A stretch of 12,191 nucleotides of DNA from JBBSUX01 sp038234045 (lineage in GTDB: Bacteria; Pseudomonadota; Gammaproteobacteria; Burkholderiales; Burkholderiaceae_C), in assembly GCA_038234045.1 (NCBI GenBank), contig JBBSUX010000084.1, positions 1 through 12,191 of the forward strand. The letters are read 5' to 3'. Below the pieces are notes generated by a model. It was not told the origin of the DNA and ran no database searches. It was given only the letters and a program-made list of their open reading frames with translations. Below, one piece after another: positions 1-7,043 of the stretch; the first letter of the stretch is position 1; the number at the start of each line of letters is the position of its first letter. Position numbers and translations under genes: made by a program.

Positions 1-474
1 GCTGTCGTCGAAGCCGAACAGGTTGGTGACGCTGTGCGAATACTTCAACGTGGCGACGCTATAGGTGAGCGCGCCGTAGACCTCGGTGGTGTTGGGGCTC
101 ACACCGAGGTGTGCGCGCGGATATTGGTAGCGCAACAAACCGACGTCGTAGCCGATGCCATCGATCGTGTTCTTGTAACCGCCGTATAGATCCAGCTCGG
201 CGTCGGAATCGCCGCCGGCGTCCTTGATCCATTTGATGGTGGAAGCCCACGTACCCAAATAGAAACCGCTCTTGTGGGTGAAATCGATACCGCCCTGCAG
301 AGCCGGATCGAAGCGGCTTTGCGAAATGCCCCGATACCGGTATTCGGTAACAGCACCGACGTTGTAGGCCAGCGTGTAATCAGGCACGGGTGCTACAGGC
401 ATCGCTGCGGTTTGCGCGAAAACCGTGGCGCTGGCCGCCATCGCGGCAAGGGCGATCAGGGTCTTTTTCTTCAT
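1..474 (-). CDS. TorF family putative porin, N-terminal part (3' end beyond window)
   Basis: 158 codons from the ATG at 474 to the window edge, open throughout. The first ~21 residues are a clear Sec signal peptide (MKKKTLIALAAMAASATVFA, then QTA). The mature part has the features of the TorF/gcw_chp family of beta-barrel outer-membrane proteins: an early 'TEYRYRGISQS' strand, then alternating aromatic/glycine strands such as 'KSGFYLGTWAS' and 'AELDLYGGYKN'. Family members usually have about 220-260 residues, so roughly a third is missing. The start is fixed by the signal peptide and by an AGGAG at 484-488, 9 nt upstream. Transport substrate is unknown for the family. From memory, in Burkholderiales this gene commonly precedes glnK-amtB, which would lie off the left edge; the sigma-54 promoter and NtrC-type site upstream fit that. 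Family is secure, nitrogen link is inference. Confidence 0.88.
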   Translation of the reverse strand, partial: MKKKTLIALAAMAASATVFAQTAAMPVAPVPDYTLAYNVGAVTEYRYRGISQSRFDPALQGGIDFTHKSGFYLGTWASTIKWIKDAGGDSDAELDLYGGYKNTIDGIGYDVGLLRYQYPRAHLGVSPNTTEVYGALTYSVATLKYSHSVTNLFGFDDS

Positions 475-518
475 GGCTTTCTTCTCCTGCGGGGTGGAAT
501 GTCAAGGGACGATCACGA

Positions 519-536
519 TTTGCACGAACCGTGCCA
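519..536 (-). promoter_or_regulatory. Sigma-54 (RpoN) -24/-12 promoter for the TorF-type gene
   Basis: On the minus strand the sequence reads TGGCACGGTTCGTGCAAA. It has TGGCACG at -24 and GTGCA at -12, against the consensus TGGCACG-N4-TTGCW. The invariant GG (535-534) and GC (523-522) are separated by exactly 10 bases, as sigma-54 requires. The start of transcription would fall near 510, giving a leader of about 36 nt that contains the AGGAG at 484-488. One mismatch in the -12 box (G for T). Confidence 0.75.
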
Positions 537-621
537 GCGTGGTCCGGATGCCCATACCGCTCTGATCCGGCGCATCGCTATGCACGTCTGCACTGAAGCA
601 CTGTTAGCAACGGCGCGTTAC

Positions 622-638
622 AGCACCGATGTGGTGCT
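622..638. promoter_or_regulatory. NtrC-type enhancer palindrome
   Basis: AGCACCGATGTGGTGCT fits the NtrC consensus TGCACCAWWWTGGTGCA: GCAC-N7-GTGC with correct half-site spacing and mostly matching inner bases. Its centre (630) lies about 120 bases upstream of the predicted sigma-54 start, a usual enhancer distance. No second equally good site was found; typical NtrC-controlled promoters have two, so binding may be cooperative with a weak site or modest. Confidence 0.6.
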
Positions 639-761
639 CATCGATGCCACGCCCCAATAACGTGCTCCCGAGAAACAAAGTGAAGCTCACGCCTTCGTGC
701 ATAAAGTCGGTGCGCAAAGGCTGCTCCGGTGGCAATGCGGGCCGCCTGCCGCGTGCTCGGG

Positions 762-790
762 TTGCCATGCACGCCATGCGTCGCCACAAT
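762..790 (+). promoter_or_regulatory. Sigma-70-like promoter for yifB
   Basis: TTGCCA at 762-767 (5 of 6 to the -35 consensus), a 17-base spacer, and CACAAT at 785-790 (4 of 6 to the -10 consensus). Transcription would begin near 797, about 25 nt before the yifB ATG. Such matches arise by chance in intergenic DNA, so position and spacing are the main support. Confidence 0.45.
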
Positions 791-821
791 CCATGCTGTT
801 TATTTATCCAGTGAGTAGTGA

Positions 822-2450
822 ATGACCATCGCCATCGTGCAAAGCCGTGCCCTGCAAGGGCTCATCGCATCGGCGGTGACGGTCGAGGTGCATCTGGCCA
901 ATGGCCTTCCCAGCTTTACGCTCGTCGGGCTTGCCGATGTGGAAGTCAAGGAGGCGCGCGAAAGAGTGCGCTCTGCGCTGCAGAACGCCGGGCTGGAGTT
1001 TCCGCACAGCAAGCGCATCACCGTGAACCTGGCGCCGGCCGACCTGCCGAAGGATTCGGGCCGGTTCGATCTGCCGATCGCGCTCGGCATCCTCGCTGCC
1101 AGCGGACAGATCGATGCTGCCCAGCTGGTGGGCTGGGAATTTGCGGGTGAGCTCTCACTTTCTGGCGCGTTGCGGCCGGTTCGTGGTGCGCTGGCAACCG
1201 CGCTGGCGCTGCGTGTCGGAACTGCCGGCAGCGTCCGATTGGTCCTGCCCCATGAAAGTGCGCAAGAAGCCGCTCTGGTGCCTGATCAAGAAATTTACGG
1301 CGCGCATCACCTGCTCGATGTGGTGCGGCGCTTTCAGCCTGCTGCTACAGCCGCTGACAACGCAGCGACGGATTCAGGAGGCGGATCTGGCGACGGCGCC
1401 GCACGCGACCAGGGGCAATCCCCATCAAGCGACGACAGCACCGCGCCTGGCGGTTGGTCACGGATGCACGCTGTCGCACCGCTAGCGGCGAATGGTGGCC
1501 CTGTAGCGTATGCCGACCTGGCCGATGTGCGCGGCCAGGCCGGCGCCCGGCGAGCGCTGGAGATTGCTGCCGCTGGCGGGCACAGTCTCTTGATGGTGGG
1601 ACCGCCAGGCTCAGGCAAATCCATGCTCGCGGAGCGCTTTGCTGGTTTACTGCCGCCCATGTCGCTGGACGAAGCACTGGAGAGCGCGGCCATCGCCAGC
1701 CTGGCGGGTCGCTTCACCCCCGCCCACTGGGGAGTGCGGCCGACCAGCCATCCGCACCATACGGCCAGCGCTGTCGCTTTGGTAGGAGGTGGATCGCCAC
1801 CGCGGCCAGGCGAAATCTCGCTGGCGCATCACGGCGTGTTGTTTCTCGACGAGCTGCCCGAGTTCCCGCGCGCAGCACTCGAAGCCTTGCGCGAGCCGCT
1901 GGAGACCGGCCGCATCTCTATCGCCCGCGCAGCCCGCCGCGCGGAATTCCCCGCCGCCTTCCAACTGATCGCCGCGATGAATCCCTGCCCTTGCGGCTAT
2001 CTGGGAGCCACTACCCGCACCTGCCGCTGCTCGCCCGATCAGATTGCCCGCTACCAGGGCCGACTCAGCGGCCCGCTACTCGACCGCATCGATCTGCACG
2101 TGGAAGTGCCAGCCCTGCCGCCCGACGAATTGCTGCACAACGGCCCCGGCGAAGCCAGCGCCGCTGTCCGGGAACGCGCCACGCATGCCCGAGCGCGTGC
2201 GATCGAACGCCAGGGCAGCACCAACCAGCTGCTGCAGGGCAAGGCTCTGGACGAGCACGCCGGCGCATCTAAGGCAGCGCTTGGCTTTCTGCAGACCGCC
2301 GCAACGCGTCTCGGCTGGTCGGCCCGCAGCACGCACCGCGCACTGAAGGTAGCGCGCACGGTGGCGGATCTGGCGGCATCCGACACGGTGGAGATCGCGC
2401 ACTTGGCTGAAGCCATTCAATACCGGCGCGCGCTTCGCGCGGTGCAGTGA
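822..2450 (+). CDS. comM: YifB/ComM family Mg-chelatase-like AAA+ ATPase
   Basis: 542 residues. ComM is a hexameric AAA+ helicase that promotes branch migration during integration of DNA in natural transformation; the family is widespread, also in species not known to be competent. Order: N-terminal Lon-protease-like (ChlI) domain from residue 1 to ~170, with the family pattern 'VEVHLANGLPSFTLVGL' and 'DLPKDSGRFDLPIALGIL'; a Gly/Ser/Asp-rich linker ~178-228; AAA+ core with Walker A GPPGSGKS (260-267) and Walker B VLFLDE (339-344); a four-cysteine cluster C389, C391, C401, C403 in NPCPCGY...CRC; sensor/arginine region GPLLDRIDLHVEV; C-terminal Mg_chelatase_C domain to the end. E. coli YifB has 506 residues; the extra length is mostly the linker. 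The start matches the family N-terminus; the ribosome binding site (GTGAGTAGTGA) is poor. Single gene, divergent from the TorF-type gene, convergent with nicB. Confidence 0.95.
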   Translation: MTIAIVQSRALQGLIASAVTVEVHLANGLPSFTLVGLADVEVKEARERVRSALQNAGLEFPHSKRITVNLAPADLPKDSGRFDLPIALGILAASGQIDAAQLVGWEFAGELSLSGALRPVRGALATALALRVGTAGSVRLVLPHESAQEAALVPDQEIYGAHHLLDVVRRFQPAATAADNAATDSGGGSGDGAARDQGQSPSSDDSTAPGGWSRMHAVAPLAANGGPVAYADLADVRGQAGARRALEIAAAGGHSLLMVGPPGSGKSMLAERFAGLLPPMSLDEALESAAIASLAGRFTPAHWGVRPTSHPHHTASAVALVGGGSPPRPGEISLAHHGVLFLDELPEFPRAALEALREPLETGRISIARAARRAEFPAAFQLIAAMNPCPCGYLGATTRTCRCSPDQIARYQGRLSGPLLDRIDLHVEVPALPPDELLHNGPGEASAAVRERATHARARAIERQGSTNQLLQGKALDEHAGASKAALGFLQTAATRLGWSARSTHRALKVARTVADLAASDTVEIAHLAEAIQYRRALRAVQ

Positions 2451-2474
2451 AATTCAAGGGCGAGTTTGACTCGA

Positions 2475-2495
2475 TAGCTACTTAATAAGTAGCTA
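2475..2495. other. Perfect 9-bp hairpin between convergent yifB and nicB
   Basis: Arms TAGCTACTT (2475-2483) and AAGTAGCTA (2487-2495) around the loop AAT. It begins 24 bases after the yifB stop and lies 63 bases beyond the nicB stop. No run of T follows on either strand, so it is more likely a 3'-end stabiliser or part of the repeat element than a classical terminator. Confidence 0.6.
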
Positions 2496-2534
2496 GTAGC
2501 GCTTATCCATACTGCGCTTAAGTCTCTTTTAACT
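2475..2534 (+). repeat. Interspersed intergenic repeat, copy A
   Basis: Shares the 17-base core TAGCTAGTAGCGCTTAT (2490-2506) with 11497-11513, followed in both copies by a second hairpin arm GCGCT (2514-2518) pairing with AGCGC (2498-2502). Over the ungapped 29-base stretch, 23 bases match; nearly all differences are in the loop, so the stem is conserved. A hairpin lies left of the core in both copies. From memory this resembles an intergenic repeat abundant in Acidovorax and relatives; not verified here. Confidence 0.6.
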
Positions 2535-2545
2535 GGAGATTTTTT
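2520..2545 (+). terminator. Possible weak terminator for yifB
   Basis: AAGTCTC (2520-2526) can pair with GAGATTT (2536-2542), seven pairs including one G-T, around a 9-base loop, and the right arm runs into TTT (total T6 at 2540-2545). The stem is AT-rich and weak, so this is a tentative call. Confidence 0.3.
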
Positions 2546-2557
2546 AGGCGCGCAGCG

Positions 2558-5500
2558 TCACGGCAAGCTGGCGCGTGCTGCGCCGGAGTGCGAGGCAATC
2601 GACGCACGCACCCGCGCGCTGGCGCCGGCCAGATCAGCCCACGCCGGCGCGCCCGGCGCAAAGCGCTGGCGCATGTAGCCCGCCAGCATCGCAATCTGCG
2701 CATCGTCCAGCGCATCGGCGAACGACGGCATAAATCCAATCGCTTGCGTTGCCGGCTGCTGCACGCCTTCGAGGATCGTGCGCAGCAGGTTGTCCGGTGT
2801 GTCCGCATGCAGGTTGCTGTTGAGCGCCAGTGACACGTTGGCTCCCAGCAAACGCGGGCCGTCGCCATCGTGATGGCAGGCGGCGCAGGCGGCATCGAAC
2901 ATGCGTTGGGCGGTGCCGGGTAACGGTGCCTGAGCGGCCGCCTCGGCAACCAACGATTGGGCCTTTGTAGAAAGCACGGTGGTCGCAGCGACGGCGTTTG
3001 CAGGCTCGGCGCGAGGTGACGCTTGTTCCGGCGCTGGCTGGTGAAAATCCGCCAGATAGGCCGCCATCGCGCGGATGTCGGTGTCGGGCAACTGCTGCAG
3101 TTCGTGCACCACCGGAGCCATGGGTCCACCCGCCGTACCGTGTTCGATGCTGACACCGGTGCGCAGGTACTGGTACAGCGATTCGGCGTTCCACGGCACG
3201 GGTGCCTTCGACAGCGCCGTGAGCGCGGGCGCCTCCCAGCCATCGACCATCGCGCCCGCAAGAAAAGCGGTTCCGCCCTTCTCCGAGCCAAGCGCATTGC
3301 GCGCGGTGTGGCAGGCTCCGCAGTGGCCAAGGCCCGTCACCAGATAAGCACCGCGGTTCCACTCCGCGTTGCGTGCCGCATCGGGTTGGTAGGCCTGTGC
3401 GTCGGTGTGGAACAACGCGTTCCAGCCGGGCATCAACGGGCGCAGGCTGAACGGCGTTTTCAGTTGGGGTGCGGGCGTCTCGGAGCGTACGGCGGGCTGG
3501 CTGACGAGGTAGGCGTACAGAGCGGTCAGATCTGCGTCGCTGGTTTTGGCGAACGCGGTGTACGGGAACACTGGGTACAAGTGATGTCCGTCGCGCGAGA
3601 TCCCTTCGCGCATGGCGCGCTGAAACGCGCTGAACGACCAGCTGCCGATGCCGGTTTCGGCATCGGGCGTGAGGTTGGTGCTGTAGATCGTGCCGAAGGG
3701 CGTTTCCATGGGACGGCCACCGGCGTTTGCGGCGCCACCCGCAGCGGTGTGGCAGACCACGCAATCGCCAGCGGCGGCTAGCAGTCGGCCGCGATCGATG
3801 GTGGCGGCCGTGTAGACCGTTGCTGAATTTGCGGTCAGCACCACCGGCGCGATCGCAGTCCGCCAGCCGAGCAGCGCCGCGAGCACGCCGATGCCGCCTG
3901 CCAAGAGCGCGACGCCTGTCGCCCAAACGCCCCTGCGCTTCGGCCAGATGGCGTTGGTCTTACTCCTTCCCCCTCTGGGGGAAGGTTGGGATGGGGGCAC
4001 GACGGCCTCACTACTCGATCGCCGTCCGCCCCCACCCCTGACCTCCCCCAGAGGGGGAGGGAGAACGGCCTGGTTCAGAGCGGCGCGTACTGTCTCGGGC
4101 GTGAACGGCGGGTTGCGAAAGCGCACACCCGTGGCATCGAAAATGGCATTGGCGATAGCTGCCGTCCCGGGTACCGACGACGACTCCCCCGCGCCCAGCG
4201 GCTCCTCATCGGGCCGCGACATCTGCAGCACGTCGATGACGGGAACCTCGCGGAAATTGAGGATCGGGTAGCTGCCCCATTCGCGGCTTTGCACGACACC
4301 CGGCTGCAGCGCTGTCTGCGGGGCGAACGTCACCTGCTCTTTCAGCGCGCGGCTGGTGGTCTGCAGCACGTTGCCATGCACTTGATGCTCGACACCAGCC
4401 GGGTTAATCACCAGCCCGGCGTCATGCCCCACCACCACCCGGCGCACATGTACCTCGCCAGTGGCGGGGTGCACCTCAACATCCGCGACCCAAGCTGTCC
4501 ATGCAGCGCCAAAACCAGGCCATTTGCTGTGCGAGTAGCGCGCATAGGCAAACCCCTGGCCACGCACCCAGCCGTCCGACTGCGGCGGCGCTTCCTGCGG
4601 CCCGGTGCGCAAGCGCCAACCGGCCCTGTCTGCCGTGGCGCGCACCAGATCGACAGCGCGCGGATCCTTCAGGTAGCGCAGCCGAAATTCCACCGGATCG
4701 ACACCGGCGGCTGTCGCCAGTTCGTCCACATACGATTCGTGCGCAAAACTGCTCGGCAATGCCGCCACACCGCGCAGCCAGGAAGCACGCACCAACGGCG
4801 GCATGTCGTTGACGCCGACGCGCAGGTTGTCGTACGCATACGGCGGCCGCGCGGTGCGGTCGCCCATCTGAAAAGCCTGCGCTACCGGCTCGATCGTACG
4901 GGTCAGCAGCAGCGCCAGCGTAGGGGCGCCGTTGGAGGGGTAGCTGCTTTGAAAGTCGTAGGTAATCTCGTGCCCGTCCGCGCCAAAACCGCCCTGCACT
5001 TCCATGAGCTGCGCGGCGCCCTTGGGGTCCCACTGGTGCTCCTGCGCTCGGCTGAGCTGTACCCGCACCGGTGCGCCCGCCGCGCGCGCGAGCAGCGCGG
5101 CGTCGGCCGCCACATCGTCGGCACAGTTGCGCCCGTAACAACCGGCGGCCTCCATGCGAATCACGTCCACGGCTGGCTCAGGCAAATCCATCAACCGCGC
5201 CAAATCGGCGCGCAGCACATGCGGGTTCTGACTGCCCGCCCACACCCTTAGCCGTGCCGGGCCAGCGCTGTCCGAATCGGCCAACCATTGCGCCACAGCG
5301 CAGGATGGGCCGATCGACGCATGCAGCTGCCACGGCCACACATAGGTGCGCGGCATGGGCGCCGCGGCAGAGGCGAGGCCGGCATCGACATCGCCCTCGT
5401 CCACCAGCAGGCGCCGCGTGGCAGTCTGGGTACGGATGGCTTGAGCGGTATCAGAAAGATCGGGCATGCCAGGCCACGGCTTCCAGCGCACTACAAGCTG

Positions 5501-6367
5501 CTCCATGGCCTGCTCGGCATGCTCTTCACGCTCGGCGACGATGCCGACAAAATCGCGAATCACCACCACGCCGCGAATGCCAGGGATGTGCGCGATGGAA
5601 GCCTCGTCCACCGACTCCAATGTGTTGCCGATGAAGTCGCCGTGGTCGGCGCCGGCGTACGGCGGCCGCACTACGCGCCCATGCAGCATGCCGGGCATGC
5701 GCATGTCGTGCACATAGATCAACTCGCCCGATACCTTGGCGGGAATATCGACACGCGGGATGGATTGGCCGACAGTGCGGTAATCGGCGGTCGGCTTGGT
5801 AACGGCCGCCGGATTCAACATCAACTCGACGTGCGCTTCGCCCACCAATGCACCAAATCCGATGGCGGCCTCCATCGCACCGTCCAGCGCCACCACCGAT
5901 CCGTCTCGCGTCACAAGACCGCTCACTGGTATTTCCAGTTTTTCGGATGCACGCTCCAGCAACCAAGCGCGCGCTTGCGCTGCCGCCTGCCGCAGCGGTT
6001 GCGCCGTGATCTGGATGGTGGCGCTAGCAATGGTGGCGCCCTGGTTCGGCACGGCGCCCGTACTGCCCAGGACCATGTGCACACGATCCAGCGGCAGATC
6101 GAGCTCCTCGGCCACGATCTGCGCCAGCGCGGTGCGGATGCCTGTGCCCAGATCGACGTGGCCGTTGAGCGCCGTCACGCTGCCGTCGTTCCACAGCGCC
6201 AACAGGATTTCGACGCCTTCAGCCGGATTGCCTGCGACATACGGCGGCTGGCCCGGCGCGGGAGGTGGAGCGGGCGGCGGATTACGCACCACCAACAGAA
6301 CGCCAGCGGCGGCGTGGTAGGCGGCTCGAGCGGCTTTTGATTCCTGCTCAGCGCGTGATGTGCTCAT
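2558..6367 (-). CDS. nicB: NicB-like molybdopterin hydroxylase large subunit fused to triple-haem cytochrome c
   Basis: 1269 residues from the ATG at 6367, which overlaps the nicA stop as ATGA and has GGAG 9 nt upstream; the frame is open to 6505 but the extra 46 residues are only nicA read out of frame. N-terminal two thirds: xanthine-oxidase family, IorB-like domain order, with 'HVDLGTGIRTALAQIVAEEL' near the start, hammerhead domain from ~204, GRNCADD ~410, VINPAG ~652, and the base-catalyst Glu at 728 in GAGES. Residues ~769-801 are encoded by an inverted repeat. One membrane helix at ~814-835 follows KRR, so by positive-inside the molybdenum domain faces the cytoplasm and the rest the periplasm. 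Haem-c sites: CVVCH 869-873, CGACH 1016-1020, CAACH 1161-1165. P. putida NicB (nicotinate dehydrogenase) has the same layout and about this length. Substrate nicotinate is inferred from the nicotinamidase neighbour; isoquinoline or aldehyde oxidation are alternatives. Confidence 0.88.
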   Translation of the reverse strand: MSTSRAEQESKAARAAYHAAAGVLLVVRNPPPAPPPAPGQPPYVAGNPAEGVEILLALWNDGSVTALNGHVDLGTGIRTALAQIVAEELDLPLDRVHMVLGSTGAVPNQGATIASATIQITAQPLRQAAAQARAWLLERASEKLEIPVSGLVTRDGSVVALDGAMEAAIGFGALVGEAHVELMLNPAAVTKPTADYRTVGQSIPRVDIPAKVSGELIYVHDMRMPGMLHGRVVRPPYAGADHGDFIGNTLESVDEASIAHIPGIRGVVVIRDFVGIVAEREEHAEQAMEQLVVRWKPWPGMPDLSDTAQAIRTQTATRRLLVDEGDVDAGLASAAAPMPRTYVWPWQLHASIGPSCAVAQWLADSDSAGPARLRVWAGSQNPHVLRADLARLMDLPEPAVDVIRMEAAGCYGRNCADDVAADAALLARAAGAPVRVQLSRAQEHQWDPKGAAQLMEVQGGFGADGHEITYDFQSSYPSNGAPTLALLLTRTIEPVAQAFQMGDRTARPPYAYDNLRVGVNDMPPLVRASWLRGVAALPSSFAHESYVDELATAAGVDPVEFRLRYLKDPRAVDLVRATADRAGWRLRTGPQEAPPQSDGWVRGQGFAYARYSHSKWPGFGAAWTAWVADVEVHPATGEVHVRRVVVGHDAGLVINPAGVEHQVHGNVLQTTSRALKEQVTFAPQTALQPGVVQSREWGSYPILNFREVPVIDVLQMSRPDEEPLGAGESSSVPGTAAIANAIFDATGVRFRNPPFTPETVRAALNQAVLPPPLGEVRGGGGRRSSSEAVVPPSQPSPRGGRSKTNAIWPKRRGVWATGVALLAGGIGVLAALLGWRTAIAPVVLTANSATVYTAATIDRGRLLAAAGDCVVCHTAAGGAANAGGRPMETPFGTIYSTNLTPDAETGIGSWSFSAFQRAMREGISRDGHHLYPVFPYTAFAKTSDADLTALYAYLVSQPAVRSETPAPQLKTPFSLRPLMPGWNALFHTDAQAYQPDAARNAEWNRGAYLVTGLGHCGACHTARNALGSEKGGTAFLAGAMVDGWEAPALTALSKAPVPWNAESLYQYLRTGVSIEHGTAGGPMAPVVHELQQLPDTDIRAMAAYLADFHQPAPEQASPRAEPANAVAATTVLSTKAQSLVAEAAAQAPLPGTAQRMFDAACAACHHDGDGPRLLGANVSLALNSNLHADTPDNLLRTILEGVQQPATQAIGFMPSFADALDDAQIAMLAGYMRQRFAPGAPAWADLAGASARVRASIASHSGAARASLP
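3965..4061. repeat. REP/BIME-type nested inverted repeat inside nicB
   Basis: Two 34-base units in opposite orientation, 3965-3998 and 4028-4061; the reverse complement of the second matches the first at 28 of 34 positions. Each unit is itself a palindrome: CCTTCCCCC/GGGGGAAGG around TCT (3965-3985, 9 bp) and CCTCCCCC/GGGGGAGG around AGA (4042-4060, 8 bp). Between them GACGGC (4001-4006) pairs with GCCGTC (4021-4026), so the whole 97 bases can fold into one long hairpin. The unit resembles the CCCTCTGGG-type palindromes scattered between genes in many proteobacteria. Here it is translated in frame as a Pro/Gly/Arg/Ser linker. Confidence 0.85.
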
Positions 6368-6999
6368 GCGACTTCGCTCCGCACAAGGATGAAAGGCGCT
6401 GACGTTGGCACATGCTCGATGATTTCGGACGCGCCGATCGACCGAACCGCCACCGCCGCACGCATCACCGCACGTATGATTTCCACATGCGTGCCGCAGC
6501 GACACAGGTTGGACGAAAGCTCGCGCCGAATGGCGGCCTCGTCAGCATCCGGGTCACGCGCCAGCAGCGCCGCAGCGGTGACGATCATGCCGTTGATGCA
6601 GTAGCCGCACTGGGCGGCTTGTTCGTCGATGAAGGCCTGCTGTACAGGGTGCAACTGTTGGGCGTTTTCCTCGCTGCACGCGCCGTCAACATCGCGCGAC
6701 TCCAGTGCAGCGCGATCGCGCCACTCCGCTGCCAGACCTTCCAGCGTGGTGATGCTGCGCCCGGTCATAACTGCTGCGGGAATGCAGCAGGAGCGCGCCG
6801 CCACACCATCGACCAGCACCGTGCAGGCACCGCACTGGCCCAGGCCACAACCGTACTTCGGGCCATTCAAGGCCAGGTCATTGCGCAGTATGTGCAGCAG
6901 CGTGGCGCCAGTTCCTCCGGGCACCTCGACTTCCTGCCCATTGACCCGTAGCGTCAGACAAGGATGTGAAGCGTCGCCGTGTTGCGTCTGCATGTTCAT
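6364..6999 (-). CDS. nicA: NicA-like [2Fe-2S] small subunit of nicotinate dehydrogenase
   Basis: 211 residues. Electron-transfer subunit of a molybdenum hydroxylase, carrying two [2Fe-2S] clusters between the molybdopterin site and the haems of NicB. N-terminal ferredoxin-like domain with C51, C56, C59 (YGCGLGQCGAC) and C71; C-terminal four-helix domain with C131 and C134 (QCGYC) and C166, C168 (NLCRCGT). All eight ligands are present. Family members have about 150-160 residues; this one is longer through an insertion at ~92-115 (acidic, with an extra Cys at 108) and a tail of ~30 residues after 181. The tail ends in the ATGA overlap with nicB, so coupled translation is likely. No FAD subunit is nearby, as expected when a cytochrome takes the electrons. 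The ATG at 6999 is preceded by a weak GGTGA; an ATG two codons later (6993) is possible. Confidence 0.9.
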   Translation of the reverse strand: MNMQTQHGDASHPCLTLRVNGQEVEVPGGTGATLLHILRNDLALNGPKYGCGLGQCGACTVLVDGVAARSCCIPAAVMTGRSITTLEGLAAEWRDRAALESRDVDGACSEENAQQLHPVQQAFIDEQAAQCGYCINGMIVTAAALLARDPDADEAAIRRELSSNLCRCGTHVEIIRAVMRAAVAVRSIGASEIIEHVPTSAPFILVRSEVA

Positions 7000-7043
7000 T
7001 CACCACACTCATCGGACACCGCTTGATCCTGCGACGGCCGGGG

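Larger units (their letters stand above)
475..821. other. Divergent intergenic region between the TorF-type gene and yifB
   Basis: 347 bases with no convincing gene. It holds the leftward sigma-54 promoter (519-536), the NtrC-type palindrome (622-638) and the rightward sigma-70-like promoter for yifB (762-790), listed separately. Small open frames here (for example 629-814 plus) have arginine- and cysteine-rich, family-less translations and no ribosome binding site. In some related genomes I would expect a small ubiK gene near yifB; it is not here. The stretch 640-760 shows nothing I can assign. Confidence 0.7.

Noticed and set aside
687..705. A second NtrC site around CACGCCTTCGTG
   Set aside because: The half-sites are spaced CACG-N4-CGTG, not GCAC-N7-GTGC, and the outer bases do not fit.
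629..814. Small plus-strand gene before yifB
   Set aside because: No ribosome binding site, atypical composition, starts within the NtrC-type palindrome and overlaps the yifB promoter.
2634..3926. 430-residue minus-strand frame within nicB
   Set aside because: Arginine-rich out-of-frame reading of the cytochrome domain; the haem motifs CVVCH, CGACH and CAACH occur only in the nicB frame.
3835..4070. The repeat region of nicB as an intergenic gap separating a dehydrogenase gene from a cytochrome gene
   Set aside because: The frame runs through without a stop, no start or ribosome binding site suits a separate cytochrome gene, and the helix-plus-haem part follows naturally in the same frame.
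3986..6340. Long plus-strand open frames opposite nicB (3986-5251 and 5288-6340)
   Set aside because: Arg/His/Pro-rich translations without recognisable domains; typical antisense shadows of a high-GC gene.
6368..6505. Upstream extension of nicB by 46 residues to an earlier start
   Set aside because: The extra sequence is Cys/His/Arg-rich, lies wholly inside nicA in another frame, and matches no family; the ATG at 6367 has a GGAG and an ATGA overlap.
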